A stretch of DNA of 64,000 nucleotides. Source: Eleginops maclovinus (Eukaryota; Chordata; Actinopteri; Perciformes; Eleginopidae). The notes under the pieces are model-generated. The model searched no databases. It was not told the DNA's origin and was given only the letters and a program-made list of their open reading frames with translations. This document shows, piece after piece, positions 1 through 10,438 of the stretch (its first letter is position 1; every line of letters begins with the position of its first letter). The translations under genes and the position numbers were made by a program. Location of the stretch: assembly GCF_036324505.1 (NCBI RefSeq), contig NC_086355.1, positions 25,726,518 through 25,790,517 of the forward strand, in the 5' to 3' direction.

Positions 1-969
1 GACTATTGCTGGACAGGAAACGGGTACCTTCCTAGTTTTTGGAAGAAACAACAAAGATGACATTAACTCTACTGCAAAAAGTATCAATACCTTTCAGACT
101 TTTACATGTGATCCCCAGATGAAACACGAATGTGGAGCTCATGATAAAGTCCGGCGGAAGATTGAGACCCGATGTAACTCGCTGGATTCTGAACCCCCAG
201 TTCAACCTGTGGCATCGGACAGCGGTGTGATGTTGGATTGGGGATTTGATGAGGAAGGTTGGCTGTTTAAACGGTCTGTGTCTGTGTCAACCAGACCTCC
301 CCTTAAGCCAGTAATGGGCATGAATGGGGCTAAGGCTCGTAGCCAGAGCTTTGGTGCACGTTACATGGATAGGCCAAGTTTCAACAGATCTGGAAAGGTC
401 CGTACCCAGATCAAAACACAGTCAGGGAGCTCCTTGAACTCTCTGAGTGATGTCCTTCCAGGAAGCATGAGCTGCTCCAGCAGCTACCATTGTCCAATGA
501 ACAGATCTCTTTTAAACAATTTCTTGATTGAAGAGGGCCTGACAGCCCCTACACATTTGGGCTCCTCTACTGAAAGACTTCAGAGTCTTAAACACCAACG
601 AGAGCAAGCTAGACGCCTTCAGATTGAGCAACAGTTTTCAAGCGCCTTTGGCGAGCCTGTTTCCGAAGAGCCCGAGGGGCAGAGTACTATAACCACAATC
701 GAAGAGAAAGTGATGCTGGGCATAGAAGAGAACTTGCACAAGACTCATGAGCAGGAGAGAACCACCGAAGTGAAGCAAAAATCCGGTTCAACCTTGGCAA
801 ATTGGTTTGGTTTTCGTAAGAGTAAGCTTCCTGCTCCAAGCAGTAAAAAGAGTGATCCACCAAAAGTAAAAGAGGAAAAAAGGGAGCAAAAGATTACATC
901 GCTTCTGGGAGGAAAGCACTCAAAGTCGGACAAAAAGAAAGACAGAAGAAAAAGTGATGGAAAAGAGTG
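1..969 (+). CDS. nckap5: NCKAP5 (Nck-associated protein 5), 3' end of a large internal exon; partial at window edge
   Basis: The frame is open from base 2 with no stop, so coding enters from outside the window. The conceptual protein has a DWGFDEEGWLFKRS block, a long Ser/basic-rich stretch, a short helical EQARRLQIEQQF segment, then LANWFGFRKSKLPAPSSKK and a Lys/Arg-rich tail. This matches the conserved C-terminal region of NCKAP5/NCKAP5L, large cytoplasmic scaffolds linked to microtubules and the centrosome. The frame would stop at 970-972, but the junction GAGTG|GTAAGA is a near-ideal splice donor, so I end the exon at 969 (phase 2). Most of the protein lies upstream. Neighbouring LYPD1 and GPR39 favour NCKAP5 over NCKAP5L. 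The family call rests on recognised sequence; function is from the family. Confidence 0.88.
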
Positions 970-1326
970 GTAAGAATTCATTAAATCTGTAATGATGCTA
1001 TCTTTTGACCATGTTGTACTCTACACAACACCTGCACAATACATTTAGGAGACCTTTATTGTCATTTACATTTAACAACAACATAACATTAGACCTTCAT
1101 TTTTTGTTTCAGGAGAATTAATCTATTGTCTCAGATGCCTTCAGTCATTTTTATCAAGTGCTCTTTGACTCCGTCAGTCTCCTTAGCCCAGGGACCAGTT
1201 GAGATACATTAAATACAGAGGTTTATAAAGATGTAAGGTCATTTCTCAGCTGAATCACTCTGGGCATGTTGACTCAATATCAGACCACAGTATGTAATGG
1301 TCTGTTGACAAAGTGTTTTCTTTCAG

Positions 1327-1441
1327 CTCTGTGGGGATAAGAGAGTCTCATGATGCAGTTCGGTCATGCATCTCAATGCCCTGCCCAGGAATGTCCCTGA
1401 GTGAGATACAAGGACACACTGAAATCATCGGGGACCCGAAG
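1327..1441 (+). CDS. nckap5: NCKAP5 internal coding exon
   Basis: A TTTCTTTCAG acceptor precedes the exon and a GAAG|GTAAAT donor ends it. Joined to the phase-2 end of the previous exon, the frame stays open for 38 further codons (SVGIRESHDAVRS ... EIIGDPK). The other two frames contain stops within the first 30 bases. It ends in phase 0. No named domain is visible; it lies in the low-complexity C-terminal part of the scaffold. Confidence 0.72.
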
Positions 1442-1590
1442 GTAAATCATATCACTACCTTATACAAAAGGGGCATTTATTTTATTAATATGCGGTCAGT
1501 TTTACTTTTAATCACAAAACTATTCATATAAAGATGTATACAAACCCTTAAGTTTGTTTCAGTAATATGACATTACTGCAATTGCGTCAG

Positions 1591-1710
1591 AAAGATGCAT
1601 CCAAAACAAAAAACATACCCAGAGACGGAAATGTAGGAAATAGAGTGGAATCAAATGAAAACAGACAAATGCTACACGATTGTCTTAACAAGTGCGATTC
1701 ACTTCAGGCT
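1591..1710 (+). other. Candidate extra NCKAP5 exon (unproven)
   Basis: After GCGTCAG at 1584-1590 a frame compatible with the preceding phase-0 exon reads KDASKTKNIPRDGNVG then NRVESNENRQMLHDCLNK, which looks more protein-like than intron. A better polypyrimidine acceptor (TTTGTTTCAG, ending 1562) would need a different phase. No convincing donor was found, so the end is arbitrary. It could be a decayed or alternative exon, or chance. Confidence 0.28.
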
Positions 1711-2178
1711 AATTCCACCATCTGTCCCTCAAATTGTATTACACACAGTTTCATCATTTTGGGATTTAGTTGCTAAACTTTATTTCAAAAGCTTCAGATT
1801 TTATAACTGTGTTGATTGTGTAACCATAAGTGCCCAATTTTTTCATCCAAAGAATATATCAATGATAAGTCAACCATCACCTTTCAGGTACCAGGCAGAC
1901 ACAATGTGCTGTAGTCTGTGATGACTTTTAGGAGTTCAAAACCAGTAAGACTGTGTCATGAATGCATCCAAAGAGGACCGCAAACAATTAAGTAATAAAT
2001 ATAGAGCATGTCATATATATACAGTGGCAATCAGATGAGGGAAACTAACAAACAAGTGATGTGTCTCGATCTGGATGGCATTCACACTGAGAAACAAACA
2101 ATGATACTATACATGTAGTAGTATGAATGAACATGTCTGAAACTTCTTATCTTTCCCTCTGAAAAATCAAAGATGCAG

Positions 2179-2248
2179 GTGATGAACATCAGGGCCGATA
2201 ATGAAAATGGATCCACAGTGAAGAGCCCCAACCAGGATGCTGTACTAG
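2179..2248 (+). CDS. nckap5: NCKAP5 short internal coding exon
   Basis: AGATGCAG|GTGATGAAC gives a phase-0 acceptor and GTACTAG|GTCAGA a donor in phase 1. It encodes VMNIRADNENGS and VKSPNQDAVL. An alternative acceptor six bases upstream (CAAAG|ATGCAG, exon from 2173) keeps the same frame and adds Met-Gln. The phase-1 end fits the next exon at 8039, supporting both. About 5.8 kb of intron follows. Confidence 0.68.
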
Positions 2249-4272
2249 GTCAGATTTCTCTATTCTATTCTCTGCATTTGACTTCAAAGAATTCCTTAGA
2301 TTCAATGAAACGTTTTGGATCCCCAGAAAAACAAAACTTACTAAGCTAACTATAGCAATGTTAGCTGTGTCAATTTTAGCATGTTAGCCTTAAGGTTTTA
2401 TCTGTGCTTACCATTTTACAGTTTGCAGGAAGAAGTGAAGACCAAATATGAAAGATATGTGTAAGTCATAAACATTATGAATATGCTTTAAGCAGTCGAA
2501 CAAACATGCAAAACTTTGTGCTTTTTCCTCCATATTTGTGTTGATTTTATTTGCATTTGTTTATTATTTTGGGTGGCAGCTTGAAATAGGGCAGATCCAA
2601 CCATTTCACCACAGTTGTATTTCACACAATGCCCTCAATGGAGATATTGTATCTTTGATCATCATCTTCACAGATTCATGCACTGAAAATTTGCATGCAC
2701 AGGCTCATCAGATTGGAATGACCCTTTTTATCCATCTAGGGGCTCAGGCTACTTCCATGCGTTGTTGTGTGGACCACACTGATGGGTGAAGATTGACTGG
2801 ATTGTTCCAGCATTGAGTTTTCTATAGAGTTGTGTAGTCATAGGATGGTGGATTGAGGATGGGATTATCCCCTGTACAGTGCTGCTCTCAATGACATTTA
2901 GATCAATAATTAGTTAGGCTTTGCATGCAGACTAAAAGTGCTGCTGTTACAGATTATGAAAGCAGTGTGGAGAGGTTAAGATATTCAGCCAAATGCGATC
3001 AATCAGAAAGTGCTTAGTGAATGAGAGCTTCTAGTGAACTACAACAGTATATTTTATGTGGTGCAACATAACCGCAGGTGTACGGTAATATAAAACAAAC
3101 CCCACTGGCCATCAACAGTTTACCTTTGTTTGGCTCATGGAGGTCTGGATCTACTGAGTTCTGCTTGGGCTATGTTTCCCAGCTATCTGTTTTGGATTGG
3201 GTCCACATCTTTATATCCGAAAGTATCCTGAATATTTCAATTTGGCTTGGCTGTAATTGCTGATCAATTAAGTTTTTGATGTGTTCACTCTCGCTCTCTC
3301 AACCACCACACACAAGCTTTTACACTTTGTTGAAACTAGAGGTGGCAATTTAGTCCCAACAATAGAGACATAGGCTGTGGTACAATATTCTTTGAGGCCT
3401 ATACGTTCTTTAATGTTAAATAATCTGGAAGTATCTTACTGGCAGCCATGATAAGAGCTGGTCATAATGTGTTGATGCTTAGAAAGGTGCTTAAATGCTA
3501 ACTTTCTTATCTCCATTAGTGTAAGGTACCGTGGAATGTCCTTTACCTGAGGAAACGAGAAAATAGAAGCAAGAGACCATTTGTCCGTTCTGGAAAACAA
3601 ACAATCAACATGATCAAAAAAGGGACACAGATTTAGTCTGTTAATACAACCATACACATTGGGTTTGTGTGGATAAAGATGAGTGGACATGAGGGTGCGC
3701 CGGAGCAACCATTCTCAATGAAACAACCATCTTGAAAATTGAACTTTTACCGTGGCAAACCACTTCAACACACCCACCATCACATAATTAGCACTGCTGT
3801 AGTCTTAATTTTGAGACTGAGGAAAATGGGTAAGGAAAAAATAAAGGAATATTAGAGCATATAGTGAAACTAGACACGAAGTAAAACTTTAGTTGCTCCT
3901 GATTTCATTGCGGTCACTTGCTAAATTAAAACAGCAGCAGATAAACTCTCCACATTGCTCAGGTTAAGGGCTTTTGACAGACACTGAAATGTTATTGGCC
4001 AGAGTCACACCATCAGCAAGGCGCTGCAAATATCAAGCGTGTTTGATACCGGCAGAGGACTGCCCTCAGGGGTTAATCACCTCATTAATGTTTCAGCTCT
4101 GCAGCGGCGGCTAAGCACGCTCATCCAAGCCACCGCTGAGTGAATGAACTGTCCCTGGAGCTGATTAAACCATCAGACTGCGCATAAACTTGATGGGCTT
4201 CATGCAGAGTTGAACAAGTAGTTTTAAACTCGATGCTTTAAAATAGGCTGAGCCAAACGGAAACCAACATAA

Positions 4273-4290
4273 AATAATAATAATAATAAT
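4273..4290 (+). repeat. (AAT)n microsatellite
   Basis: A short run of AAT trinucleotides within the NCKAP5 intron. The rest of 2249-6380 shows no gene or recognisable mobile element, only AT-rich intron sequence. Confidence 0.85.
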
Positions 4291-6384
4291 ATAATAGCCG
4301 TGGTAATTATTTATTGTCAAATTACAATAACTTATATTTCTTCTCTTCTTTTTTAAAGTTCAACTAACTTGAATTTGGAAAGAGGAGAAATGTATAGTTT
4401 ATATGTTCTGGTGCAATGATAGCACCCAACAGAACATTGTACTCTGCCCTAAAAGAGCAAATAATTATTTTGATGTAACACATCAAAAGAGTAGTTTCCA
4501 ATAGATGAATTAGCATCGTCACAGTTTTAATACAGGCTGACGGGTGCACTGACTGATGGCCTGGCACAGCATTGACACAACCGTCGCATTAGCTACCTAG
4601 TTGGGGTTTTCTTCTCATCGATAGACATGGGCACATCTTCTGTTGGACCATATGCTCTATTAATGAGCGTGCAACACAAAATGCTATTATATGTTTGCAG
4701 ACTTGACAGTTACTTAGCTAGAAGTGCTTTGAACAGCATAAAATAGTACCTGTAAATGCTTAGATGCTAAAGGATGCATCTTTATTCACATCACGCTGTC
4801 GAGCTGTGTTCTGTCGGCTGCTACAGACGCAGGTTAGTTTAAATTATTTCTCTGTGGTCCTACCAGTTCAGCTTTCAAACAACTCCTCCACCAGCCATAT
4901 AATACTCCAGAAAATAATTACTGAAGTGTTGCCTTGGGACATGGAGCACAGTTATTGATTGAGCTTGGAACACCAGAGAAAGGATATGAAGCTCACACGT
5001 GTTCAAGGTTTGTCTAAACCAATCAAAGCTCAGCCTGTGTGATGCTTAGGGAACACTGCGACCCTTGTTAACTTCCAACCAACCAAACTAATCAATAACG
5101 CCTGTTCTATGTCTTCTCAATTCAATTAATTGAACTTGTTTACAATAGTAAAAAAACAGACACCTATCTAAAGTGCTGCTTGACCCACAATCCCTTCTAT
5201 ACATGGAATCTGTAAAGATGATATTAAATGGTGTTCTTATACTGTGATGTGGATTCATTTATTTAAGTAAAAGACTAGGAATACATTTCCATGGCAAAAA
5301 ATAAATTTAGTTTTATTCATAACTAGTTACCCATACACTATCCTAATGTTCTGGTAATGTCACACATCTGGAAAACTCAATTATTTTGAGCAATCCATCT
5401 TAAAACTGCAAGTGAAGAAAAAAGGATTTTGTCGAAAGAAGGGCGTGAAGTCTCATGTGAGCACGCCTTAATTAATAAAGAGGGAGCAGCTGTTGCCTGT
5501 GCTCCTGCCTGAGATTGCCTGCAGATTCCTGCCACAGGGTTGGTATTAAACATGAGCCTGCATGAGAACAGCTAGAGGATATCTTTTCTTATTTAGATTA
5601 AGATAGATGCTGTGATCCATCTTCTTTTTTTTTTTTTTTGTATTTCGGCTGGGTGATTTGATTTAAAAAATCTGAAAATTCTCAGTTTCTGAAGTCGCTG
5701 AACAGCAATGTGAATGAAACTTCACATATTTGAAATGCAGAGCTTTATGTTTATCAGTGTAGCTATAATTGTAGTTCTGCAGGCAGACTTTTTGATTGAT
5801 GTTGACAACCGTGTGTGTTTGACAGTTGTGTTTGATATGTTGCTAACACAAATACACACATTTGAAGTGTATTTAAGTTTCATTTCCTATGGCATTTCTC
5901 ACATTTCATCTTCACAGTGTGATCAATGCATGCTACTACTCACCCATCTGTAAATCAAAGCAGTGGTTTAAGTGGGCTTGATTTGAAATTGGCTGAGTCA
6001 TCCTGTGTGACAGAGCTATGTGTATTTGGTAATGAACTGAGTCATTACCCAGTCACACACTTGTGTGTGATCGTACTATACCACCATATTTCAATTTGGC
6101 TTGAAAAAGGAAACCTTTGACAAGCTTGAGTGGAACATAAGAAAGATAACAGACTAACCATCTGTTGGATGTCTGCTTCAAATATGACTGAAACACAACA
6201 CTAGAGTCAGCTGTTAACAGAGTGTAATGTGGCAAGAATAAAAAGGAAGCATGAGGGGAAACAATCATATAGTCCCGCAGAGAAGAGCCCTCATTATTGA
6301 CTGGTAACGCTGCCCTTATTTGATAATCAACGCTCTTTCACTGATTCAAATCTTTAGTTTTCATTTCAAGGACTCTATTCATGA

Positions 6385-7610
6385 GAGTGAGTAACAAGGC
6401 AAGCACCTTTCAAGGCAATCAAAGTGCTTTACAAAAATTAAGGCATTAAGAGCATTAAGTAATAGTGCAGCGGAAACAAATTATAAAATGGCAATTAAAG
6501 GTCTCCTATTATACTATATTTGAACAATATATTATTGACCATATTTATACATAACTTGTCTGTGAAGTGTTTTGCTCAAAATACAAACAGATCCCCCATT
6601 GTAGCATGCCTCATCCCCCTCTATCTCAGCCCTGTTCCTGAAGTGCTGATTCTGTGACTGTAGCTTTAAATGAACTAGCTGCTGTTGGCCACGCCCCTTT
6701 AGAGCTGCTGCTGGCCACGCCCCCTTAGAGCTGCTGCTGGCCACGCCCCTTTGGAGCGTCATGATCTCTCCTCTGAAGAGAGTTTGCTACCGGCAGAAAC
6801 TCAGCTAAACGCTGCTGAGATTAAACGCCGTATTATGTTCCAAACCACATCCAGCATTATCTCTGAAGCAGTATGGAGCTCAAACGTTTCTCTCTCGGTT
6901 TACCACAAGGACAGGACCTTTATATTACACACAGTCTCTCCAGTAAAGCGTTAGCTCTGAGTGTTAGCGATGCTTGCTAATGTAAACACAGACCATATCA
7001 CTTGCAAAACACTTGGCGCATTGTTTCTGATACAGCACATATCTTGTTCAGAGTTCACCACTAGAACAGTGACATTATATGCATTATATATACAGCTTTA
7101 CTCTTAAGTCCCTGCTGCAGACATCCTGCTGAACACACAGAGGTGCTGCGGAGGGGATTCACCTCGCAGACTGTATATGGGGGACGATAGGTTCGGACGT
7201 GTCACGTGGGCGGGATGTTGCCAAGAGTTCAATGTAAAGCCAGCCCACATTTCCCTTATTACATCATAAGGATAGCAAATCTGGATCAGCTCGTTTGTAC
7301 CCCCGTTTTTAGAGATGTGGGTAAGGAGGAAAAGAGAGAGGGTTGTATTTTCTGACACTTTGTGAGTCTCCTTACACACCGGGGACACATATTTATGTAT
7401 AAAAGACAGCAAGAAGTGCATTTTGCATAATAGGGGACCTTTAAAAACAGTAATTAAAAAGCAAAGATAATAAAATAAACATAAAACATGAATTACACAA
7501 GAACATGAGTACAAGTTACAGTGCAGTGCAGTGTCAGATATGAATAGATCAATTAAAAGCAGCGTCAAAAAGAAAAGTATTCAGCCTGGATTTAAGAGGA
7601 GAAAGAGAAA
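6385..7610. repeat. Dispersed repeat fragment split by a TTAA-flanked element
   Basis: The left part (6385-6494, containing AATCAAAGTGCTTTACAAAA) and the right part (7445-7610, containing AAGTATTCAGCCTGGATTTA) resemble, from memory, two halves of one common fish interspersed repeat. The element at 6499-7440 separates them. The family is not identified with certainty. Confidence 0.4.
6499..7440. mobile_element. TTAA-flanked non-autonomous DNA transposon, copy A
   Basis: The ends are inverted repeats (AGGTCTCCTATTAT left, ATAATAGGGGACCT right) flanked on both sides by TTAA (6495-6498 and 7441-7444), the target duplication expected of piggyBac-type elements. It is 942 bp with no transposase. 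Inside, a block of about 28 bp containing GGCCACGCCCC occurs three times in tandem (about 6680-6760). A second copy lies at 43449-46158. TTAA could also belong to the terminal repeat. Long open frames on both strands here are chance. Confidence 0.75.
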
Positions 7611-7646
7611 CAGATGATTCTCCACGTGGACAAATCTTTACACACA

Positions 7647-7839
7647 CACTGAAGAACTGAAATGTTGACTTTAATTAAATGTATTATGTCAACAAATTTC
7701 ACATAACTGTATTAGGTTAGTTGATGGCATAATAATAATTTGAATCTATTTAAACTTAATATTATTGCTTTCAATTAACCTAATAAAGCGAGTGAAACAT
7801 AATATATTTAATTAAAGTCAACGTTTCAGTTCTTCAGTG
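7647..7839. mobile_element. Palindromic MITE, copy 1
   Basis: CACTGAAGAACTGAAATGTT at the left matches inverted AACGTTTCAGTTCTTCAGTG at the right with one mismatch. The arms continue through TTGACTTTAATTAAAT, and GTATTAGGTTAGTT mirrors AATTAACCTAATA near the centre. The whole 193 bp can fold on itself. A related copy lies at 46589-46782. It carries no coding capacity and sits in the NCKAP5 intron. Confidence 0.8.
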
Positions 7840-8038
7840 CATCTTTCCTGAAGACAGCTGAGCAGATTTACAGCACAGGATATAGATTAATAACGAACTA
7901 TTATTATATTATGTTTGTATATTTTAAAGGCTTGTTTAGCACCACTTCAACCATGGTTACCCTGCAGTGTCATTCCTATTGTTGTCCCTCTCTCTCCTAC
8001 GACCCTGCTCCGCTTCAACTGTCCTCCCTGTGCCGCAG

Positions 8039-8425
8039 GCTCCGGCTGCAAGATGCGAACATTGGACAGTGGGATCGGGACCATCCCCCTTCCTGAATCC
8101 TGCTCCTTCTTCTCCTCCATTCTGCAACTCCTCCCTAAGTCCTCCTCAACCCCAGACCAGTCCCTCAGTCCTCCCAGTGTCCTTGGTTCCTCCAACGAGG
8201 ATGTGTTTCCTTCCCCTTTACCCCGCTGGAGAATACCCTCCGGCTTTAAGGACAGCAGCCATGCAGGGGGGCCAAACTCCTTCTCCGGCTCCTCCATGAC
8301 CCATATCCAATCAGTGCCTTTCCCCACTGTGGCCTTCCTCCAGCCCATCCAACCCCAGTCCCAACCCATTGTGACCTGTGCAAGTGTGTGTGATACCCGG
8401 AGCAGGCTGCCCAGACCCCCCCCAG
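8039..8425 (+). CDS. nckap5: NCKAP5 coding exon with conserved RTLDSGIGT motif
   Basis: The acceptor is TGTGCCGCAG|GC and the donor CCCCAG|GTACAG; both ends are phase 1, matching the exons on either side. The exon encodes GCKMRTLDSGIGTIPLPES followed by a Ser/Pro-rich stretch ending SRLPRPPPG. The RTLDSGIGT block is a hallmark of NCKAP5-family C-termini. The reading frame is intact with no stops. It is probably cytoplasmic and disordered apart from the motif. An equally long antisense open frame is a shadow. Confidence 0.85.
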
Positions 8426-10331
8426 GTACAGTAACACCCACAGTGTGAACAGCAGGGGTACAGAGGAGGCTTCAAGGGGTTTCTCCTACTAGTTTTATTG
8501 ATAAGGGTTATTGTTATAAATAAAATGAGGCAGTGGAAAATATTTTCCTACCACAACTAAAATATGTTAACATAAATTGAAATGAAACGGACCGATAATA
8601 ACTCATAATCATTATTGATTAGCTACTGATAGTGTGTGGGGGGGTCTGTATCTGTAGACACCCTGCTGCCCCTGTGTTGCTGCTTGTGATGTTTCTGGAC
8701 ACCATCCTCTATAAAAACTACTCATCAAATCTGATGGAAAAAGTACTCATAAAACACAAACATCTCCACGTGAAACTTAAATTACTTTGATGTCCATAAA
8801 TTGATGCACTGGTTTTGAAATGGGGTTTTGCTCATTGTATATATGCTATGCTGCTTCTGAAAACATTGAGCAGTTTCCTATAAGGACATATTCAGTGAAC
8901 GTTCTGCTTGGGTATTCATTATTCATGTATCCATCAAGGAGATGTTTAGGAGGCATACTCACTTGACGAAAAACATTTCATGAAGATCCATTCCTCTCAC
9001 GATTCCTGCTTTAGTTTTAAAAGTGTGCCACTTAAAAGGAGCACATTTGTTTATTTACAGCTGCGGGAGAAATTAAGAGACTACTTCAGCATTATCATGT
9101 TCTCTTGATTTAATATTTATAGACATGTCTTTGAGTTCAATTAATTTTATTTATTTTTATTGTATTCTATAAACTACTGACAACATTTCTCTGTGTTGGA
9201 ATTCAACAGACACTGGAATGGCTGCCATTCATGTAGAGATAAAGATTTAAGAAACATGTGGAGTGGTCTCCAGAGCTGTGTATGTATCCACACGTAATAG
9301 ATACCACAAGCAGCAATGATCATTCCAATAACCCAAGCCTTCACCTCACACTGACAGGCCTGCTCATCGTGCTCATCACATTGCATGTGCAAAGTATGTA
9401 TTTTATGTTTTGGTGGCTCATAATAAGTAAACTTTTCAGAGTGCATGGTTCTCCCCCACACATAACGTATACGCAGAGAAAACAAATTGAAAATGCTATA
9501 CGCTGGTCAAGCTTTCCAGTCAAACACGGTGCATAAGCAGTATTGAAAAAATGATATCTTGCAGGATGTGGGTTTATCTAATAAGAGCCGGACAGAGCCG
9601 GTAACCTTAGCCTAACTCAGATACCAGGGCACCCAGGACTAGCTCCCATGCAGTGGGGAAATACTACACAATGGATGTGCTTTCAACAGGCTTTTTGTTT
9701 TAACCCAACAGATCGTCAAGTTGTACCTGATGTAATACCTCTTGTCCTCTTAAGTAATGAAAGGTTAGGCTACTGCTTTAGGTAGTGAGCTAAATATTTA
9801 GATGTGCTCATTTTTGCAACTTTGATTTCAATCCTTGCATCTCCTGTTGTTGGTTTTTAGTAAAGGCTACATATGAAAACATGACACTGTAAACTCTTTA
9901 GATGTACCACTGCAATGTTTTTCCAAAGCAGGTTAAATTGCAAACCCTACATCTCCTGAGGGATACTTCGTCTTACACACCATGAATACATTTGTCTGTT
10001 TAATGTTATTAACCTACACATTAACTCAATATCCAGTAAACCAAACTCCGGTTTCTCTCAGTGTTTCAGCTCAGTGAGGCTGTTGTCTCTTTAAGGTCAG
10101 AAGTACAAATGAGTGCTCTTTCGAGATGTGAGCGAATGCTCCTTGGGGTTCAGATCTCCTGCCACTTTGAATTCAGGAGTTTTGTTCGACTTTGAAGATG
10201 TCAGATGTCGACATGTCAGTGTCAATCTGTTCTCCTAACTCCACATTTGAGTCCTCTACTTGACATGTCAGAGAATAGAGTCTGATTGCTGAGAAAACCT
10301 CTGAAATGAATTTCCTTCTGTGCTTTTCCAG

Positions 10332-10438
10332 GTGGGTTGGAACCAAAGAAGTTGACCTATATCAAATCCAAAACTCGAGCCACTTCGAGCCAACAGAAAG
10401 AGCAGACAAGACCTCAGCTCGCCAACTGTAAGGCATAA
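10332..10438 (+). CDS. nckap5: NCKAP5 last coding exon
   Basis: CTTTTCCAG|GTGGGTTGG is a good acceptor and continues phase 1 from the previous exon. The frame encodes GGLEPKKLTYIKSKTRATSS and ends QLANCKA before a TAA at 10436-10438. An internal GT (AACT|GTAAGG at 10428) could act as a donor to a further exon I did not find, so the exact C-terminus is open. Confidence 0.65.

Noticed and set aside
3436..3708. 90-codon minus-strand open frame in the NCKAP5 intron
   Set aside because: No domain, no splice context and ordinary AT-rich composition; likely chance.
7104..7568. 154-codon minus-strand open frame
   Set aside because: It runs through the TTAA-flanked element and its flank, has no family resemblance and no conserved counterpart in copy B.
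7947..8441. 164-codon antisense open frame opposite the NCKAP5 exon
   Set aside because: It mirrors a GC-rich coding exon whose sense frame has correct splice sites and the RTLDSGIGT motif.
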